DNA of 49,183 bases from positions 1 to 49,183 of the forward strand of contig NZ_FXXQ01000018.1 of NCBI RefSeq assembly GCF_900184815.1. The letters are read 5' to 3'. The stretch comes from Boseongicola aestuarii. Its GTDB lineage: Bacteria; Pseudomonadota; Alphaproteobacteria; Rhodobacterales; Rhodobacteraceae. Positions within the stretch are counted from its first letter, which is position 1. Each line of letters opens with the position of its first letter. The position numbers and the translations under genes are program-made. Below the pieces are notes generated by a model. The model worked only from the letters and a program-made list of their open reading frames with translations. It searched no databases and was not told the DNA's origin. Shown one piece after another: positions 35,401 through 43,129 of this stretch.

Positions 35401-35682
35401 ATGACCACTAATATTCCTGTCGAATGCGATGCACTTTGTGATGATTTTCTTATGGATCAGGCAATGCACGCTTTGGAAGTCGCCCGTCTTGAGCAATTGG
35501 TGTTGGCTGGTCACTCTGAGAGTCGTGCCCACGAAGCGGTTTTGAGTGAAGCAAAACTGCGCAGAAAAGCATTGGAGTCTGATGACGCTGTTCTCGCGTT
35601 GCTTGGCTCCATGAAGCCTGTGCAGAGCAACGGGGAGACGGTCTTTGAGCTTCGGCTTGAGGCGTCGGCGATGCTCCAGTGA
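35401..35682 (+). CDS. Small unknown protein of the element
   Basis: A 93-residue acidic, mostly helical protein that I do not recognise. It has leucine-rich stretches (DQAMHALEVARLEQLVLAG, then RKALESDDAVLALLG). A GGAGG ribosome site lies 8 nt before the ATG. Its stop overlaps the GTG start of the primase-helicase (GTGA at 35679-35682), so the two are translated together and it may be an accessory of replication. Confidence 0.7.
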   Translation: MTTNIPVECDALCDDFLMDQAMHALEVARLEQLVLAGHSESRAHEAVLSEAKLRRKALESDDAVLALLGSMKPVQSNGETVFELRLEASAMLQ

Positions 35683-38513
35683 CTGATATCGAGACATCAG
35701 GTTTGCGGGATGGGCAAGAGCCATCCCGTATATCCTCTCATGAGAGCCAGATGCGCGAAGAAGTAGTTAACCACGAGATATGGGTCTCCGTTGGGAAGAC
35801 CAACCGGGGCAAAAGTAAGTCTCAGAAGATGTCGATTCGGCGTCTTGCTCGGATGTTTGACGAGCCCTCCGTGGATAACTCGATCACATACGCCGAGTAC
35901 GTGAAGCTGGGCGAGAGCAAAGAAGGCAAGGCGATCCAGGGCAACAAGAAGGCTGCCGCTGGGTTCATTGTCGCGGGCAAGTTCAAGAACGGATCGCGCA
36001 AGATCGGGGATATGCAGGGGCGATCCGGTATCCAGATCGACATCGACTACGCCACCCCGGAGCAGGCCGAGTTCATCCTGAATGGGTCGGCTAAGATCAA
36101 CCAGTGGGCCTACGTCTGGCACACGACAAGGGCGCATTGCCAGAATAAGCCCAGGATCAGGATCATTGTGCCGCTGACCAAGTTAGTAAAAGGCGACGAG
36201 GCCAACGCGATCACGAGACTCCTGGCCCTCACGCTGGCAGAGGACGCCAAGGAAGCTATCGAGATTCCCGATCTTGTCAGCTTCCGACCGAACCAGATCA
36301 TGTACCTGCCCTCGATCTCGAAGGACCAGGACTACCTGCATGGCGTGAACCTGGACGCCCCGATCCTAGATCCCGATGAGTTCCTGGCTGCGTACCCTGA
36401 TTGGGGAGACTACACCAAACTGCCGCGCCAGGAGAGCGAAGACAGCGCCGAGAACACCACCGGCAAGTCCAAGATGGAAGACCCGACCGAGAAGCCGGGC
36501 ATCATCGGAGCCTTTTGCCGGGCTTACGGGGCCGAGGAGGCGATTGCTGAGTTCCTGTCCGACGTCTACGTGCCAGGGCAGTCCTCGGGCACAGACATCC
36601 GATATTCCTACAACCTGGGCCAAGCCTACAACGGCGTCGTGATCTACGACGATATGTTCATCCACTCGCACCACGGCACCGACCCGGCCGACGGGCAGAA
36701 CAACGTCTTCGATCTGGTCCGCATCCACGAGTACGGCCATCTGGACGAAAAGGCCCCGAGCAACACGACGCCGGGCAACATGCCGTCCTTCAAGGCCATG
36801 TCCGATTGGGCGGCGAAGAACGAGCGCGTCCGGGAGCAACTGGCCGACGCCCTGTCATTCGATGACGCCGAGTTCGATGACCTGGAAGACGACGAGCCCG
36901 AGGAGAAACCCAAGCCCAAGTCGAAGTCGCAACCGGCCACCGACGACCTGTTGGACACTGATCCAGAGGACGAAGGGTCAGATGAGTCCGATCTGGACGA
37001 CGAGTTCGATGACCTCGAAGGCGACGATGAGCCCGAGGAACCGAAAAAGAAGAAGAAAGACGATAAAGCGGACAAGTGGCAGAAGCGCCTGGTCGTAGAC
37101 AAGAACCTTCAGCCGGAGAAAACCCGCTTCAATGCCTGCCTGATCGTAGGGAACGACCGCCGGATCGCGCCGACCATAGCGATGAACGATCTGACCGGTT
37201 CTCCCTACGTCAAGTCGCTCCTGCGCTTCTCCAAGGTGCCGGAAGTCCACCAGATGCCGGTCGATGATAAGATCGTTGGCCGCCGCTGGACGGACGCCGA
37301 TACCGCCGCGCTGAATGTGGCCCTGGCCGCGCCCACGAAAGAGGGCGGTTATGGCCGCGACTTCACCAATCAGGACCTTGAGACGGCCATGCTGCTCGCC
37401 GCAGAGAAGAACCGCTACAACCCGGTCCTGGAGACGATCAAGCTGGTCGAGTGGGACGGTGTGAAGCGGGTAGGCACCACCTGGGTCAACTTCTTGAAGG
37501 CCCCCGACACGCCCTACGTCCGCGAACTGGAGACGCTGGTGTTCCTGGCGGCCATCACGCGGCTCTATGAGCCCGGACACCCGTTCCACCTGGTCCCGAT
37601 CTTCGGCGGCAAACAGGGTGGCGGTAAGACCGGCTATATCAAGGCCATCGCCTTCGACTCCAAGTTCTACGGCGAACTGTCTGGCGACTTTGCCAACCTG
37701 CAAAAGATGCTCGAATCGACGCTCGGCAAGTGGATCACCGAACTGCCCGAATTGAAGGGTACGCACCGGGGGCTGATCCAGGACATCAAACAATACTTCA
37801 CCTCGGAGAAAGACACCGTTCGCCTGGCCTACCGGCGCAACGCGGAGGACTTTTACCGCCGCAACGTGACCTTGGGGACCACGAACGAGGACGAGTACCT
37901 GAGAGACGACGAGAACCGGCGCTTCTGCCCGGTGCCGGTCGCCGTCCACAAGCACGACGTCATGGACTTCGACGCCTTCATCCCGCTCGTGCCGCAGCTA
38001 TGGGCCGAGGCGATGGTGATGTACCATGAGATTCGCAAGAAGATACCGCTGCCGAGGCAACTACCTCTGAACTTCCAGAGCCCGGAAGCGAAACGCGAGG
38101 CCGAGGAGCGGCAGACCGCCGCCCGTGAGGTGATGATCCACGAGCCCGTGGCAGAGGTCGTCCAGGACTACCTGGAGAAGCCTCTGAGCGTCGAGGCCGT
38201 GGCCGCCGGAGACCCGGATGTCGATGACTTCGAAGGTGACGCGGATAGCCCGCAGTTCGTGCGTAACTACGTCACAGCGACCATGCTCCGCACCGAGTTG
38301 GCCGGGAGCCCGATCCTCCAGGACGTGAAGATGGCCAAGGACAAGGTGCTGGGGCAGGCGATGCGCTCGCTCGAAGGCTGGGAGTCCTTGGGACAATGCC
38401 GCCGCCTGGGCAAGAAGGGCCGGTGGTTCTGCCGGGCTGGCATGGATAACAACCGGGAGTTCGTCCCGGTCGAAGCGGTCCAAGAGGTCGATGTGGATGA
38501 CCTCCTCTCTTAA
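35679..38513 (+). CDS. Primase-helicase with VapE/VirE-type ATPase domain
   Basis: A 944-residue replication protein. The N-terminal part (about 85-260) looks like an archaeo-eukaryotic primase: GIQIDIDY supplies the DxD pair (D121, D123), RIRIIVP and SFRPNQIMYLP supply conserved basic residues. A middle region (about 275-395) is followed by a long acidic linker (about 400-465) with an internally repeated FDDLE-DDEPEE motif and a lysine cluster. The C-terminal virulence-associated-E ATPase has Walker A GGKQGGGKT (about 643-651), Walker B WITELPEL (about 685-692) and LGTTNEDEYLRDDENRRF. It should prime and unwind DNA at the element's origin, which I place just downstream. The GTG start overlaps the previous stop. 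Confidence 0.88.
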   Translation: MTDIETSGLRDGQEPSRISSHESQMREEVVNHEIWVSVGKTNRGKSKSQKMSIRRLARMFDEPSVDNSITYAEYVKLGESKEGKAIQGNKKAAAGFIVAGKFKNGSRKIGDMQGRSGIQIDIDYATPEQAEFILNGSAKINQWAYVWHTTRAHCQNKPRIRIIVPLTKLVKGDEANAITRLLALTLAEDAKEAIEIPDLVSFRPNQIMYLPSISKDQDYLHGVNLDAPILDPDEFLAAYPDWGDYTKLPRQESEDSAENTTGKSKMEDPTEKPGIIGAFCRAYGAEEAIAEFLSDVYVPGQSSGTDIRYSYNLGQAYNGVVIYDDMFIHSHHGTDPADGQNNVFDLVRIHEYGHLDEKAPSNTTPGNMPSFKAMSDWAAKNERVREQLADALSFDDAEFDDLEDDEPEEKPKPKSKSQPATDDLLDTDPEDEGSDESDLDDEFDDLEGDDEPEEPKKKKKDDKADKWQKRLVVDKNLQPEKTRFNACLIVGNDRRIAPTIAMNDLTGSPYVKSLLRFSKVPEVHQMPVDDKIVGRRWTDADTAALNVALAAPTKEGGYGRDFTNQDLETAMLLAAEKNRYNPVLETIKLVEWDGVKRVGTTWVNFLKAPDTPYVRELETLVFLAAITRLYEPGHPFHLVPIFGGKQGGGKTGYIKAIAFDSKFYGELSGDFANLQKMLESTLGKWITELPELKGTHRGLIQDIKQYFTSEKDTVRLAYRRNAEDFYRRNVTLGTTNEDEYLRDDENRRFCPVPVAVHKHDVMDFDAFIPLVPQLWAEAMVMYHEIRKKIPLPRQLPLNFQSPEAKREAEERQTAAREVMIHEPVAEVVQDYLEKPLSVEAVAAGDPDVDDFEGDADSPQFVRNYVTATMLRTELAGSPILQDVKMAKDKVLGQAMRSLEGWESLGQCRRLGKKGRWFCRAGMDNNREFVPVEAVQEVDVDDLLS

Positions 38514-38870
38514 CGACGACATAGAAGGCAAGACGACCTGCCTGGTCGATGGGGGACTTTGGTTCCTCAATGGGGTGAGTACGGCTCGCCCCAGATGACC
38601 TTCTATTTTTTGGGCTCAAAGCCGGGCCGATGCAGAGCGTCGGCTCGCCGTGACCCGCGATAAATCCACCGTTTACGGCTCGATTATCAGCCTGGACGAG
38701 TGATAGAGACGAAGCCGACTCGTGGCTGCCCGTTTTCCAACAGCAAGTGAAATACCGCAAAGCGCGAGCATCGGTTCTCGTTCTGAGTGAAAGGTTTCGC
38801 ATCTGGGGTGGATGAATTCCCGTCCGCCGGGCGAACTTACCGGTTTTTGACCCCGAAAACGGGCTTCAAG
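38514..38870. other. Non-coding stretch after the primase gene
   Basis: No gene recognised. TTTGGGCTCAAAGCCG at 38609-38624 equals the end of dispersed repeat copy A (119-134). GC content is still high here, falling after 38930. Confidence 0.45.
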
Positions 38871-39092
38871 TGTCCCACTGTCCCACGTGTCCCGGTAGAT
38901 TCCTTAGGAAGCTACGCGCCGCAGGGGTTGCACGTTTTAACACTACAATTAACCATGAAATCAAAATTATAACTCTAAAGGGATTCTTCTGGGACAGTGG
39001 GACAGGGGGCTCTCAAACCCCATATTCATAAGGCTAAAATGGGTGTCCCAGAAGAATTAAAAGTAGTGGGACGCACTGGGACACCTGGGACA
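38871..39092. other. Candidate replication origin with TGTCCC iterons
   Basis: Eight copies of TGTCCC or its complement GGGACA/G occur in 222 nt. Three are forward (38871, 38879, 38888), then an AT-rich stretch (38936-38980), two reversed (38991, 38999), one forward (39044), and three reversed (39068, 39078, 39087). Spacing is 8-10 nt within clusters, near one helical turn. A perfect 14-nt inverted repeat, ATTCTTCTGGGACA (38983-38996) and TGTCCCAGAAGAAT (39044-39057), lies inside. Location right after the primase-helicase and the flanked AT-rich segment fit an origin bound by that protein. This is inference. Confidence 0.6.
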
Positions 39093-39545
39093 CCCCCAAA
39101 ATGGCTGCATGGGATGTGAATCCACCCGAAAAAATTGGAGACCGTTACACACCGTGTAACACGGCTTGCCTATCACTCCCGGCTTTTGCTGGGCACCGGG
39201 ATTCCGGGGCTCCCGGCGGCCCGATCCGCTGGGGGTGGCATCCGTTGATTGCAGAAATGCACACTAAATGGATCATTCAGCCTATACTTATGAATTTAAC
39301 TCAATATCTTGGGCCCTAATGTGAGTAAATCTGCAAGTCTCACGCGGCGGCGCTATAGGTTCTGTGCAAAATTGTCGAATAGCGCGCTCTGCGCCCCCCG
39401 CGACGCTGTCAATTCCCTAGGAAGGACCCGGAGCGCTTCAGGGCTGTCGGAGCGCCACAAGCCGGAAATGCAGGCGCACAGACAAAGATCGATGCTTAAG
39501 TTGCATCCTGCAGGGGCTCAATAAATCCGCGAGCTTGCGCGCAGA
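39093..39545. other. Non-coding stretch before dispersed repeat copy B
   Basis: No gene or RNA recognised. I looked for a glycine tRNA 3' half that would mark the right end of the element and did not find one. Confidence 0.45.
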
Positions 39546-39591
39546 GCGGACATTGGTGCGAAGTGTAGCGAATGGCGGGTTTGAGCCCAAA
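39546..39591 (+). repeat. 46-nt dispersed repeat, copy B
   Basis: GCGGACATTGGTGC at the start, TAGCGAATGGC in the middle and TTTGAGCCCAAA at the end. It aligns without gaps to copy C (44836-44881), sharing CATTGGTGC, AGCGAATGGC and GAGCCCA. It lies about 90 nt from the rpiR-type gene's 3' end. Confidence 0.75.
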
Positions 39592-39684
39592 CAACGGACT
39601 TGTTGCAACGCGACGAAGGTCTGGTTTCGGGAACATGGAGTGTGGGATTGTGGTTCTATTTGCCTTCGGGGCAATGTGGCCAGC

Positions 39685-40533
39685 TCACTCCAGGAGATCA
39701 AGTTCCTCAACAATTGCGTCAAGCGTATCGGCCCGTTGTTTAACGGCGACAGCGTTCTTTCCTACATATGCTATAGCAAGCAGCCGCAACATTGACACGA
39801 CAGTCGCATGGGTATTCAGCATACCATAACTCGCAACGTGGCATGGCAGGACAGTTTCAGAGAAGCGCTCTGCTTGGGCCTGATAGCGATGGTCAGTGAT
39901 TGTTATGATCCGAAGTCGCGATGTTCGCGCATAGGCCAAAAGAGAGCGCAAAAGCTTTGGACGCGTCTCTAACGTGACAAGGACAAGTGCATCACGCGGG
40001 CCCATCATTGCCAAGTCGCTGGCCCAATCCTGACCCGCACCATCAATATAATGAACATCATGGCGCAGTCGCGAGAAGAGGGTTTTCCCAATGCGTGCGA
40101 CACCATCTTCAGCACCAAATCCCAAGAACCATACACGTGGCGCGGTTGAGAGGATTTCGGCAACCTCTGGCAGACGGTCCGAGCGCAGCTCTTCGAAGGT
40201 TCGGGTCAAATTGCGCAGCTCCAAATCAAGATGGTCGACGATTGATCGACCCAGAATGACTTGGTCTGGTGCTTGCTCTTTTTGGGAATAAGGCTGGGTT
40301 CGGTCGCGTTCTTCCCGGGCCTGCAGGCGAACTTCTTCAAAATCGACATATCCCAAACTGCGGAAAAATCGGGCTGTGGTCGCTTTGGACACGCCCGCCA
40401 TATTCGCAAGCTCTGTCGCGGTGTGGGTTTCTATAAGGCCCTGATTCTCCACCAATACATTGGCAATCTTCTGCTCACTGCTTGTCAGGCGTGCATGCTT
40501 TTCGTGTATCCGAAGGATGAGTCGTGAAGCCAT
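39685..40533 (-). CDS. RpiR/MurR-family transcriptional regulator
   Basis: A 282-residue regulator. The N-terminal RpiR helix-turn-helix (about 1-77) shows LTSSEQKIANVLVENQGLI, TATELANMAGVSKATTARFFRSLGYVDFEEVRLQ. The C-terminal SIS domain (about 120-255) includes RVWFLGFGAEDGVARIGKTL and DALVLVTLETRPKLLRSLLAYAR, where a phosphosugar or other ligand would bind. It is divergent from the COG0212/ABC operon with only 94 nt between starts, and that gap holds GAAAC/GTTTC palindromes. It very probably represses or activates the operon. Confidence 0.92.
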   Translation of the reverse strand: MASRLILRIHEKHARLTSSEQKIANVLVENQGLIETHTATELANMAGVSKATTARFFRSLGYVDFEEVRLQAREERDRTQPYSQKEQAPDQVILGRSIVDHLDLELRNLTRTFEELRSDRLPEVAEILSTAPRVWFLGFGAEDGVARIGKTLFSRLRHDVHYIDGAGQDWASDLAMMGPRDALVLVTLETRPKLLRSLLAYARTSRLRIITITDHRYQAQAERFSETVLPCHVASYGMLNTHATVVSMLRLLAIAYVGKNAVAVKQRADTLDAIVEELDLLE

Positions 40534-40576
40534 GAAAGTGGAATATCCCGTGTCGCGTACAGATTCAACTTGACCT

Positions 40577-40613
40577 ATGAAACGAAAGTTTCACTACTAT
40601 GAAACAGTGAAAC
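40577..40613. promoter_or_regulatory. Overlapping GAAAC/GTTTC inverted repeats, likely RpiR operator
   Basis: GAAAC-gaaa-GTTTC (40579-40592) is one palindrome. GTTTCACT (40588-40595) and AGTGAAAC (40606-40613) form a second, perfect 8-bp one with a 10-nt spacer. ATGAAAC also recurs directly at 40577 and 40599, 22 nt apart, two helical turns. All lie between the divergent regulator and the operon start, 15 nt or more before the 40628 ATG. Confidence 0.7.
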
Positions 40614-40627
40614 GCAAGGGAATCGCA

Positions 40628-41365
40628 ATGTCTACTTCAAAGGTCGTCCGAGAGCGGATTTGGACAAAACTGCATGATGTTGCAAAGCCGGATACGCGGT
40701 TTCATCTGAATTTTGCCGAAGTGATCCCGGACTTTGAAGGATCAGAAAAGGCCACCGACCTCTTGGTTGCCGAAGACGCCTATACTGACTCTACGTTCGC
40801 GTTTATCACACCAGATAACTGCCTGGCTGATTTGCGTCGCCGAATGATCGAAGATGGCAAACCCTTCGTTATGTCAACGTATGGCATCTACCGCGGTTTT
40901 GTTTTGCTCGAACCAGAAAATGTTCCGGAAGGTGCCGCACTGTACGCGTCCTGGCTGGACGGGATGGAGCACTTCGGCGCACCGATTACATTGGAAGAGA
41001 TCGCGAAGCGTGGGCGCTTTGATCTGATGGTGACCGGTGCCTCCGCTGTTTCAAAGAATGGCGTTCGATTTGGCAAAGGTCATGGTTTTTTTGATCTGGA
41101 ATGGGGCATGTTTACAGACCTTGGCTTGGTCGATGAGACAACACCGGTGCTGGCGGTTGTCCATGATGTGCAGCTCGTCGAAGATCAACTTCAGCCATCC
41201 GAGACGGACATTCTGGTCGACAAAATTGCGACCCCGTCAGAGCTGTACACGGTTGAACGCCGCGCCAAACGCCCGAGCGGCGTGAAATGGCCGCTGCTAG
41301 ACCCCAAACAAATTGCTGAAACACCGCCGCTGCAAGAACTGCAACGCATCCAAGGCTTAGCCTGA
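40628..41365 (+). CDS. COG0212 5-formyltetrahydrofolate cyclo-ligase paralogue
   Basis: A 245-residue protein of the cyclo-ligase fold. The family's phosphate/folate loop appears as RFGKGHGFFDLEWG, the GxGxGFxDLE variant of the COG0212/MTHFSD group, in place of GxGxGxYDR of true cyclo-ligases. Other blocks are FAFITPDNCLADLRRRMI and VVHDVQLVEDQLQPSETDILVDKIATP. Published comparative genomics links this paralogue to thiamin metabolism and not to folate recycling. It leads the operon of a THI5-type transporter, which supports that link. The start at 40628 follows AAGGGAA. Confidence 0.85.
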   Translation: MSTSKVVRERIWTKLHDVAKPDTRFHLNFAEVIPDFEGSEKATDLLVAEDAYTDSTFAFITPDNCLADLRRRMIEDGKPFVMSTYGIYRGFVLLEPENVPEGAALYASWLDGMEHFGAPITLEEIAKRGRFDLMVTGASAVSKNGVRFGKGHGFFDLEWGMFTDLGLVDETTPVLAVVHDVQLVEDQLQPSETDILVDKIATPSELYTVERRAKRPSGVKWPLLDPKQIAETPPLQELQRIQGLA

Positions 41366-41390
41366 ACCCATCCAACAGGAGACAAATGAC

Positions 41391-42362
41391 ATGACCTTAA
41401 GATTAAACCGCCGCCACTTTTTAGGCACAGCGGGTGCCGCTGCCGCCGCATCTTCCCTACCAAAGCGGGCGATGGCTGCAACGCCAATGACCATGCAAGC
41501 GGCATGGATCAACGACGCCGAATTTGCGGGTTACTTTCTAGCGATGGACAAAGGCTATTACACGGACGAAGGGCTGGACCTTACGTATCTGTCTGGCGGA
41601 CCCGACGTGATCCCCGAGAGCACCATCATCGCTGGTCGGGCTGATCTGGCACTTACGACTCCTGATACCACGATCAAGGCGATTGTTGATCAGGGCGCGC
41701 CGTTCAAGATCATCGGCGCACAGTACCAAAAGAACCCCATCGGAATCGTGTCGCTGGTTGGCAGCGGCATCAATTCGCCCGCCGATCTGGTCGGCAAAAC
41801 TCTTGCCGTGCCGCCTGTCAATGTGATTTCTGTCGAGGCCATGCTTAAGCTGAACAACATTGACCCGGCTGACGTTAACATCGTGCCATACGCTTACGAT
41901 CCAACTCCGCTGATCAAGGGTGAAATAGACGCAAGCCTCGATTTCACGACGAACGTGCCTTACACAATTAGCCTGCAAGGGGTCGAGGCCACGTCATTCC
42001 TGCTCTATGATTTCGGCTACACGACCTACAATGACACCGTTGTGGTGACCGAAGAGGTTCTGAATACCAAACGCGCCGAGTTGGTGGCGTGGTTGCGTGC
42101 CAGCCGCAAGGGATGGATCGAGAACAATGTTGATACCACAGTTTGGCCCCCAAAATGGGCAGATACCCATTTCGCAGGCACCGGCCGCACCATCGACAAC
42201 GAAATCTTCTTCAATGAAGCGCAAAAACCATTGATGGAAAACCCAGCGGGCATTTTTGCGATGACCGAAGAAGGCATCGCCGCAAACCTCAGCGCATTGG
42301 CCGAAGTCGGCATCAATGGATCGCGCGATATGTTCGACACAACTTTGCTAGAAGAAATCTGA
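41391..42362 (+). CDS. NMT1/THI5-type ABC substrate-binding protein
   Basis: A 323-residue periplasmic binding protein. A Tat-type signal (LRLNRRHFLGTAGAAAAASSLP) is followed by the NMT1/THI5-like fold: AAWINDAEFAGYFLAMDKGYY, YLSGGPDVIPESTIIAGRADLALT, and LVGKTLAVPPVN. Relatives include ThiY, which binds formylaminopyrimidine, and binding proteins for nitrate, sulfonates and pyrimidines. Context with COG0212 favours a thiamin precursor. The ATG at 41391 has an AGGAG site. The ATPase gene ATG overlaps its stop (TGATG). Confidence 0.88.
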   Translation: MTLRLNRRHFLGTAGAAAAASSLPKRAMAATPMTMQAAWINDAEFAGYFLAMDKGYYTDEGLDLTYLSGGPDVIPESTIIAGRADLALTTPDTTIKAIVDQGAPFKIIGAQYQKNPIGIVSLVGSGINSPADLVGKTLAVPPVNVISVEAMLKLNNIDPADVNIVPYAYDPTPLIKGEIDASLDFTTNVPYTISLQGVEATSFLLYDFGYTTYNDTVVVTEEVLNTKRAELVAWLRASRKGWIENNVDTTVWPPKWADTHFAGTGRTIDNEIFFNEAQKPLMENPAGIFAMTEEGIAANLSALAEVGINGSRDMFDTTLLEEI

Positions 42363-43129
42363 TGCCGACCCCGGACGGGATTTCCCTTTCCGGGGTCTAT
42401 AAGACCTTTGAAGGACGTGGAAAGACGGTTGAGGCGCTGCGGGATGTAGCACTTAAATGTCCATCTGCGTCCTTTACTGCTGTGATTGGTCCCTCGGGTT
42501 GCGGCAAATCCACTGCTCTGCGCATCGCTTTGGGACTTGAGACGGCTGATGCCGGCGAGGTTTTGATTAACGGTGAAGCCCCAATCGTTGCAGCAAAATC
42601 TGGCAAGACAGGTGTAGCATTTCAAGATTCTGCATTGCTGCCATGGCGCAGCGTGCGTCGCAATGTTGAGGTGCCGCTTGAGGTCATTGGCCTAAGCCGG
42701 AAATCGCATGCCGCCCAAGTGCAGGCTATGATTGAACTTGTTGGCTTGAAGGGGTTCGAGAACTCACTCCCCGGAGAGTTATCAGGTGGTATGCGTCAGC
42801 GTGTTGCAATCGCCCGCGCGCTGGTCACCGAACCCACCGTCTTGTTCATGGACGAACCGTTTGGCGCCTTGGATCAAATACTGCGACGTCAGATGAACGT
42901 CGAATTACAACGTGTCTGGCAGAAGACAGGCTCAACGGCATTGCTTGTCACGCACGGAATTGACGAAGCTATTTTTCTTGCCGACCGCGTTGCCGTGATG
43001 CACGCGAACCCCGGTCGGATCGTCGAAATTATCGATGTGCCTTTCGCGCGCCCTCGTCATCCAGACTTATTCTCAGATCCCGCGTTCCATGCTTTGACAG
43101 ATCGTGTCGCTTCGGTGCTGCATGGCTAG
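42362..43129 (+). CDS. ABC transporter ATP-binding protein (ThiZ/TauB-like)
   Basis: A 255-residue ATPase: Walker A VIGPSGCGKSTALRIALG, Q-loop VAFQDSALLPWRSVRRN, signature LSGGMRQRVAIARALV, Walker B TVLFMDEPFGALDQ and the switch His in LLVTHGIDEAIFLADRV. It belongs to the nitrate/sulfonate/THI5 subgroup. It starts within the end of the binding-protein gene and its own end overlaps the permease start by 8 nt, so all operon genes are tightly coupled. Confidence 0.93.
   Translation: MPTPDGISLSGVYKTFEGRGKTVEALRDVALKCPSASFTAVIGPSGCGKSTALRIALGLETADAGEVLINGEAPIVAAKSGKTGVAFQDSALLPWRSVRRNVEVPLEVIGLSRKSHAAQVQAMIELVGLKGFENSLPGELSGGMRQRVAIARALVTEPTVLFMDEPFGALDQILRRQMNVELQRVWQKTGSTALLVTHGIDEAIFLADRVAVMHANPGRIVEIIDVPFARPRHPDLFSDPAFHALTDRVASVLHG

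Noticed and set aside
38871-39092. CRISPR array
   Set aside because: The repeated unit is only 6-8 nt, in both orientations, with 2-4 nt between copies; there are no spacers or cas genes.
40534-40627. Thiamin riboswitch before the COG0212 operon
   Set aside because: The leader is only 94 nt and filled by GAAAC palindromes; the conserved CTGAGA and thi-box segments are not visible.
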